Below are positions 29,303 to 33,158 of a stretch of 33,158 nucleotides of DNA, piece by piece (position 1 is the stretch's first letter; each line of letters begins with the position of its first letter). The notes beneath the pieces are model-generated. The model saw only the letters and a program-made list of their open reading frames with translations. It searched no databases and was not told where the DNA came from. The stretch is taken from NCBI GenBank assembly GCA_022841795.1, contig JALHQU010000055.1, forward strand, positions 1-33,158. The letters run 5' to 3'. The DNA is from Fimbriiglobus sp. (GTDB taxonomy: Bacteria; Planctomycetota; Planctomycetia; Gemmatales; Gemmataceae). Both the position numbers and the translations under genes were made by a program.

Positions 29303-30886
29303 TCATGCGGTTTCCAGCCACCCGATGATAGCTTTCGTGAGCGCCCCGGTGTTGTCCATCCGCGGCACTTTATTTTGCCCGCCCACCTTGCCGCGGGCCT
29401 TCATCCACCGCTCGAACCCGCCCGCCGGCACCGCCCGCACCTCCGGGGTCAGCATGGTCAGGTCGCCCACCCGGTGGGCGTCGTAATCCTCGTTCAACCG
29501 CCGCAGTTCGGCATCGAGGACCGCCGCGAACCGCCCCAGGTCGGCCGGCGGCGGGCCGCGGAACTCGACCAAATACAGGTGGTGCCCCGGCTTCGCCGGG
29601 TCGGTCGGGAACACCGGGCCGACGTGGTGGTCGGCCGTCAGCACCCCGCACTCGGCCGCCGCCTTCGCAACCGCCTTCTCCACCTCCTCCTCGATCAGGT
29701 GTTCGCCGAACGCGCTCAGGAAGTTCTTCGTCCGCCCGGTGAACCGGATGAGCGGCGGGGTGCGGCTCTCGAACGTCACCGTGTCCCCGATCAGGTACGC
29801 CCACAGCCCGGCGCAGGTGGTGACGGCGACGGCGTACACCACCCCCGGCTCGACGGTGGCCAGGGTGTGCCGGGTCGGCTTGTCGGTGTTCAACTTGCCG
29901 TCGCTGAACTGCTCGGCCGGGATGAACTCGAAGAACAGGTTGTGGTCCGGGACGATTCGTAGGCGGCGGTGCCGCGGGTCCTCGGTGGCGATGAACCCCT
30001 CGCTGCAAGGGTACACCTCGCAGAACTCCACCCGGTCGCTGCCGATCTCCGCCTTAAACGTGTTGCGGAACGAGTCGAACTTGGTGCCGCCGTGGATCAC
30101 CACCCGCAGGGTCGGCCACACCTCGGCGATGGTCTTCTTCCCGCTCACCTGCTTCACCACGTCGAACAGCTTGAGCACCCACGACGGCACCCCGCTGATG
30201 GCGGTAATCGGCTCGCCGATCGACCGCTCGGCCAACTTCTGGAGCTTCACCGTCCAGTCCGGGATGAGGCTGAGGTCGAGCGGCGGGAACACGTAGGGGC
30301 GGGCGGCCAGCATCAGTTCCTTGGTGGCGATGCCGCTCAGGTCGCCGGCCAGGCTGCCGTCCGCCTGCTTCCGCAGGTCGGTACACCCGCCGAGGAAGAA
30401 GAACTTGCCGGTGAACGTGCGGTGCTTCGGGAACTGGTTGCGGAACAGGGCCATCGTGGTGTACGCCGCCCGCGAGTTCGACCGCACCATCTGCCGCGAG
30501 ATGGGGATGTACTTGGTCGCCCCGCTGGTGGTGCCGCTGGACAGCGCGTAGTACGGGATCTTGCCCGGCCAGGTGAGGTCATCCAGCCGCGGGTAGGCGT
30601 CCTTCCAGTATTCGTCCCAGAACTGCTCGTAGTCGCGGAGCGGCACGCGGGCCCGGAAGTCGGCCACGCCCTCGATGCGGTCGAACCCGTGGTCCTGGCC
30701 GAACTTCGTGCCCGCCGCCTTCCGCACCAGCTTCGCCAGGATCTTCGCCTGCACAACCCCGGCGTCCATGTTATCCAGCCGCCGCGCCCGCACCTTCGCC
30801 GCCGCCACGATGCCGGCGTCGGTCACGCGGCGGACCAACTTCGAGCCGGTGAGCTTGGGCAGCAGCCACTGGGACGGCCGGGGCAT
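29303..30886 (-). CDS. GH3 family acyl-acid amido synthetase-like protein
   Basis: GH3 enzymes are acyl-adenylate-forming ligases; plant members conjugate amino acids to auxin or jasmonate, and bacterial members mostly have unknown substrates. The 527-residue length matches. Motifs: YYALSSGTTSGATKYIPIS (ATP phosphate loop), GGCTDLRKQADGSLAGDLSG, VWPTLRVVIHGGTKFDSFR, EVYPCSEGFIATED, FEFIPAEQF, CAGLWAYLIGDTVTF, RFTGRTKNFLSAFGEHLIEEEVEKAV and HLYLVEF. It has no signal peptide. A TACCAT hexamer lies 28 nt upstream of ATG 30886. It is transcribed toward DUF1559 but separated by 300 bp, so it is likely independent. Confidence 0.94.
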   Translation of the reverse strand: MPRPSQWLLPKLTGSKLVRRVTDAGIVAAAKVRARRLDNMDAGVVQAKILAKLVRKAAGTKFGQDHGFDRIEGVADFRARVPLRDYEQFWDEYWKDAYPRLDDLTWPGKIPYYALSSGTTSGATKYIPISRQMVRSNSRAAYTTMALFRNQFPKHRTFTGKFFFLGGCTDLRKQADGSLAGDLSGIATKELMLAARPYVFPPLDLSLIPDWTVKLQKLAERSIGEPITAISGVPSWVLKLFDVVKQVSGKKTIAEVWPTLRVVIHGGTKFDSFRNTFKAEIGSDRVEFCEVYPCSEGFIATEDPRHRRLRIVPDHNLFFEFIPAEQFSDGKLNTDKPTRHTLATVEPGVVYAVAVTTCAGLWAYLIGDTVTFESRTPPLIRFTGRTKNFLSAFGEHLIEEEVEKAVAKAAAECGVLTADHHVGPVFPTDPAKPGHHLYLVEFRGPPPADLGRFAAVLDAELRRLNEDYDAHRVGDLTMLTPEVRAVPAGGFERWMKARGKVGGQNKVPRMDNTGALTKAIIGWLETA

Positions 30887-30914
30887 GGGAGACTCCGCGA
30901 GACAGGCACCCGGT

Positions 30915-30920
30915 ATGGTA
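30915..30920 (-). promoter_or_regulatory. Candidate -10 element TACCAT before the GH3 gene
   Basis: On the minus strand the hexamer reads TACCAT within GCCGTACCATACCGG, 28 nt before ATG 30886. It matches the hexamer before the isomerase gene. Confidence 0.4.
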
Positions 30921-30939
30921 CGGCCGGACGGCGGGACTT

Positions 30940-31016
30940 GGCGAACCCCGACCGCAAGGTCGGTGGGTGCGTGGGAAATCGGACTCGCACCCGCGGCCCT
31001 GGCGGGCCGGGTTCAC
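30940..31016. repeat. GGYGAACCC nested palindrome, copy 3
   Basis: Arms 30940-30971 and 30986-31016 share GGYGAACCC and GGGTGCG flanks with a spacer of about 14 nt. The inner hairpins differ in the two arms: GACC-GCAA-GGTC in one and GGCCC-GCCA-GGGCC (minus strand) in the other, each self-paired. It lies in the divergent gap between GH3 and TetR. Confidence 0.88.
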
Positions 31017-31057
31017 CGAATTCCCCCTTGCTCACCCCCACCCCCGGTGGCTATTAC

Positions 31058-31089
31058 TGAATTAGCGGACGGACCAGTCCGCTAATTCA
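31058..31089. promoter_or_regulatory. Palindromic operator upstream of the TetR gene
   Basis: TGAATTAGCGGAC (31058-31070) pairs perfectly with GTCCGCTAATTCA (31077-31089) around a 6-nt spacer. It ends 14 nt before the TetR start codon. A 13-bp perfect half-site pair with AT-rich outer ends and GC core is typical of TetR operators. TATTAC directly upstream (31052-31057) is a possible -10, so a bound repressor would block the start of its own operon. Confidence 0.82.
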
Positions 31090-31103
31090 TTCGGACCGTT
31101 CAG

Positions 31104-31763
31104 ATGGCTGACACTGCCCGCGCCCCCGGGCGACCCCGCGACCCGGACCTGGAAGCGCGGAACAAGGCCCGCATCCTGGACGCCGCCGCCCGGCTGTTCG
31201 CCGAGCGGGGGTACGCCGACACCCAGGTGCAGACCATCGCCGACGCCCTCGGCGTCGGCAACGGCACCGTGTACCGCTACTTCCCGACGAAGGAGAAGCT
31301 GTTCCTGGCGGCGGTGGAGCGGGGGCTGGCCGAGCTGACCGCCGAGATGGACGCGGTGCTGGCGGCCACCGCCGCCGACCCGCTCGACACCGTCCGGCAG
31401 GCCGTCCGCGGGTACCTGCGGTTCTTCCACCAGCGGCCGCACATGGCCGAGCTGTTCATCCAGGAGCGGGCGGCGTTCCGCCACCACCACCGCCCGCTGT
31501 ACTTCGTGTCGAAGGAGGAGGACAACTGCAAACACGAGCAGTTCTTCCTCCACCTGCAACAGGCCGGGCTGATCCGCGAGATGCCGCCGGAGCGGTTCTT
31601 CGCCGTCGTCGAGGACCTGCTGTACGGCACCATCCTGACGAACCTGCTGAGCGGCCGGCCGGTCCATCCGGACGCCCAGGCGGACGACGTGCTGGACGTC
31701 ATCTTCCACGGGGTGCTGACCGACCCCGCCCGCAAGAAGCTGAGCAAGAAGGAGAAGCGATGA
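31104..31763 (+). CDS. TetR/AcrR family transcriptional regulator of the adjacent RND adaptor gene
   Basis: The 219-residue protein has a TetR helix-turn-helix at about 22-70: ARILDAAARLFAERGYADTQVQTIADALGVGNGTVYRYFPTKEKLFLAAV. The ligand domain is helical with a His-rich patch (FRHHHRPLYF) that may take part in ligand or metal binding. A strong palindrome sits 14 nt upstream, so autoregulation is likely. Its stop overlaps an ATG of the next gene (ATGA), so the regulator and the RND adaptor are translated together. It most likely represses the efflux operon until an inducer binds. The inducer is unknown. Confidence 0.95.
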   Translation: MADTARAPGRPRDPDLEARNKARILDAAARLFAERGYADTQVQTIADALGVGNGTVYRYFPTKEKLFLAAVERGLAELTAEMDAVLAATAADPLDTVRQAVRGYLRFFHQRPHMAELFIQERAAFRHHHRPLYFVSKEEDNCKHEQFFLHLQQAGLIREMPPERFFAVVEDLLYGTILTNLLSGRPVHPDAQADDVLDVIFHGVLTDPARKKLSKKEKR

Positions 31764-33100
31764 CACCGGCCAATCACCTCCGGTCTCACGACCGGGGCTT
31801 CGCTATGTCGTCCCCTTCGGGGACTCCCGGCCCAAGCCCCCGGAGGGGGCGGCATACCGTAGCCCCGGTCGTGAGACCGGGGATCTTGATCCTCCCCCTC
31901 CTCCTCGCCGGCTGTGCCCCCAGTTCCGCGCCGACCGAGGCGTCCAAGGAACCGCAGGCGGTGCCCGTCACCGCGGACGTGGTGCGTTCGCGTGAACTGC
32001 GGCGGACCATCCCCGTCACCGGCACCCTGGTCGGGTTCGACGACATCACCCTGTCGCCGAAGGTGGACGGCCGCATCCTCACCGCCCGGTACGACGTGGG
32101 CGACCCGGCGGTGCCCGGCGCGGTGCTGCTGGACATCGACCCGACCGACGCCCGCAACGCGGTGGCGATGGACCAGCGGGCGCTGGACGCCGAACTCGCC
32201 CGCCTCGGGCTGACCGAGTTGCCGGCCGGAGAGCTGGACGTGGAGGCGGTGCCGGAGGTGCAGCGGGCCGAGGCCGCCCGGCTGAACGCCCGCCGGGTGT
32301 TCGACCGGGTGACCGCCCTCGCCACCGCCTCCCGGCAGGAGGTGGACGCGGCCGAGACGGAGGTGAAGGTGGCGGAGGCGAACAAGCGGAACGCGGCGAC
32401 GGTGGCGCGGGCGACGCTGGCGGCGGCCAAGATGCGGAAGGCGTCGCTGGACATGGCCGAGCAGCGGCTGGCCGACTGCCAGTTGCGAGTGCCCGAGCCG
32501 GCCGGGTGGGGGGCGTGGGCGGCGGCCGTCGGGCCGGGGGCGGCGCCGGGGCGGTTCACCGTCGCCACCAAGATGGCCTCGGAAGGCGAGATGGTGCGGA
32601 GCATGCCCGGCACGAACGTGTACCGGCTGGTGGCCTCCCATATCCTCAAGCTGAAGGTGACGGTGCCCGAGCGGTACACCCCGGACGTACGGGTCGGCCA
32701 GCCGGTGGACGTGCGGGTGGACGCCTACGCCGACACGGTGTTCGTCGGCCGGGTGGCCCGCATCAGCCCGACCATCGACACCCAGAGTCGTACGTTCCAG
32801 GCGGAGGTGCATGTGCCGAACCCGACCGACAAGCTGAAGGCGGGCGGGTTCGCGCGGGCCGAGATCGTCATCGGCTCGGCGACGGTGACGACCATCCCGC
32901 CGCCGGCGCTGGTGGTGTTCGCCGGGGTGAGCAAGGTGTTCGTGACCGACGGGACGGCGGCGAAAGCGGTGCCGGTGGAGGTGGGGGTGCGGGAGAAAGA
33001 CTGGATCGAGGTGCGGGGTGAGCTAAGAGATGGGGTGAAGGTCGTCACCAGCGGGTTCTCCCGGCTGTTCGACGGCAGCCCCGTGAAGGTGCGGGAGTGA
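31760..33100 (+). CDS. RND efflux periplasmic adaptor (HlyD/AcrA family) lipoprotein
   Basis: Membrane-fusion proteins link an RND pump to an outer-membrane channel. The protein contains PVTGTLVGFDDITLSPKVDGRI, YDVGDPAVPGAVLLDIDPTDARNAV (lipoyl-like half), a long helical hairpin (about residues 145-245), VATKMASEGEMVRSMPGTNVYRLV, LKVTVPERYTPDVRVGQPVDVRVDAYADTVFVGRVARISPTID, KLKAGGFARAEI and SGFSRLFDGSPVKV. A lipoprotein signal (GILILPLLLAGC) begins around residue 41. Residues 8-40 come from an inverted repeat (31781-31879), so the ATG at 31760, coupled to tetR, gives an odd leader; GTG 31871 would give a normal lipoprotein start. The pump gene should follow beyond the window. Confidence 0.92.
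   Translation: MTPANHLRSHDRGFAMSSPSGTPGPSPRRGRHTVAPVVRPGILILPLLLAGCAPSSAPTEASKEPQAVPVTADVVRSRELRRTIPVTGTLVGFDDITLSPKVDGRILTARYDVGDPAVPGAVLLDIDPTDARNAVAMDQRALDAELARLGLTELPAGELDVEAVPEVQRAEAARLNARRVFDRVTALATASRQEVDAAETEVKVAEANKRNAATVARATLAAAKMRKASLDMAEQRLADCQLRVPEPAGWGAWAAAVGPGAAPGRFTVATKMASEGEMVRSMPGTNVYRLVASHILKLKVTVPERYTPDVRVGQPVDVRVDAYADTVFVGRVARISPTIDTQSRTFQAEVHVPNPTDKLKAGGFARAEIVIGSATVTTIPPPALVVFAGVSKVFVTDGTAAKAVPVEVGVREKDWIEVRGELRDGVKVVTSGFSRLFDGSPVKVRE
31781..31879. repeat. Nested palindromic repeat inside the 5' end of the RND adaptor gene
   Basis: Arms 31781-31807 and 31853-31879 pair at 24 of 27 positions (CGGTCTCACGACCGGGGCT core). Between them lie two smaller hairpins, GTCCCC-TTC-GGGGAC and GCCCCC-GGA-GGGGGC. 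The reading frame stays open across the whole element, which encodes about 33 residues between the tetR-coupled ATG and the lipoprotein signal. Confidence 0.88.
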
Positions 33101-33114
33101 GTGGCGAGCCGGGA

Positions 33115-33158
33115 GCGTGAGCGACCGGAGGTTTTCTCAGAACTCCGGTCGCTCACGC
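33115..33158. repeat. Palindromic element at the right edge, after the RND adaptor gene
   Basis: GCGTGAGCGACCGGAG (33115-33130) pairs perfectly with CTCCGGTCGCTCACGC (33143-33158) around a 12-nt AT-rich loop. The window ends at the second arm, so the full element may be longer. It lies 15 bp after the adaptor stop. Confidence 0.8.

Noticed and set aside
8231-33158. Intergenic palindromes as a CRISPR array or tRNA-like genes
   Set aside because: Copies are isolated, not regularly spaced, and lack acceptor/anticodon features.

Overview
The window is high-GC bacterial DNA that most resembles a planctomycete of the Gemmata group (family Gemmataceae). This is an inference from gene content: a DUF1559 protein with a type IV pilin-like N-terminus, a TIGR02996 leucine-rich protein, Ser/Thr kinases next to ECF sigma factors, secreted CotH kinases with EF-hands, LTxxQ-type secreted proteins, a GH3-family enzyme and a tetrahydromethanopterin C1 enzyme. 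About 22 protein genes are supported. I see no tRNA, rRNA, CRISPR array, transposase or prophage.

Layout. 1-2406 (+): tail of a possible flavodoxin-like protein, SelO, and a VapBC-like toxin-antitoxin pair. 2452-5997 (-): a small membrane protein and RtcB, which is interrupted by a 505-residue intein placed exactly before its catalytic metal-binding cysteine. 6106-8173: a PD-(D/E)XK-like protein (-), a membrane protein with a C4HC3 zinc finger (+), and formylmethanofuran:H4MPT formyltransferase (-). 8449-20196 (-): a long co-directional block read as ECF sigma, lipoprotein cytochrome c, Ser/Thr kinase, toroid (squalene-cyclase-like) protein, intradiol dioxygenase, EF-hand protein, [terminator], CotH-2, CotH-1, VTC polyphosphate polymerase, DUF4956. 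20295-25229 (+): DUF971 and Mrp, a TIGR02996/LRR protein, then an ECF sigma / zinc anti-sigma / secreted protein set. 25292-30886: an unusual radical SAM enzyme (+), then on the minus strand a sugar isomerase-like protein, a 58-residue lipoprotein, DUF1559 and GH3. 31104-33100 (+): a TetR regulator with a palindromic operator and an RND membrane-fusion lipoprotein.

The most coherent system is the 8.4-20.2 kb block. A cytoplasmic sigma factor and a transmembrane kinase lie upstream of exported proteins, four of which (kinase C-terminus, toroid protein, EF-hand protein, CotH-2) carry an LTxxQ-type helical module. Two predicted secreted protein kinases (CotH) then lead into VTC plus DUF4956. A role in cell-surface phosphorylation or polyphosphate is plausible but inferred.

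The most striking non-coding feature is a collection of long, near-perfect inverted repeats between genes, in at least eight sequence families. Several are nested: each arm is itself a small hairpin, and differences between the two arms compensate within each small hairpin. Some supply the stop codon of the upstream gene, and one sits inside the start of the RND adaptor gene. A second pattern is a TANNAT hexamer 16-38 nt before the start codon of eight genes, a likely -10 element.
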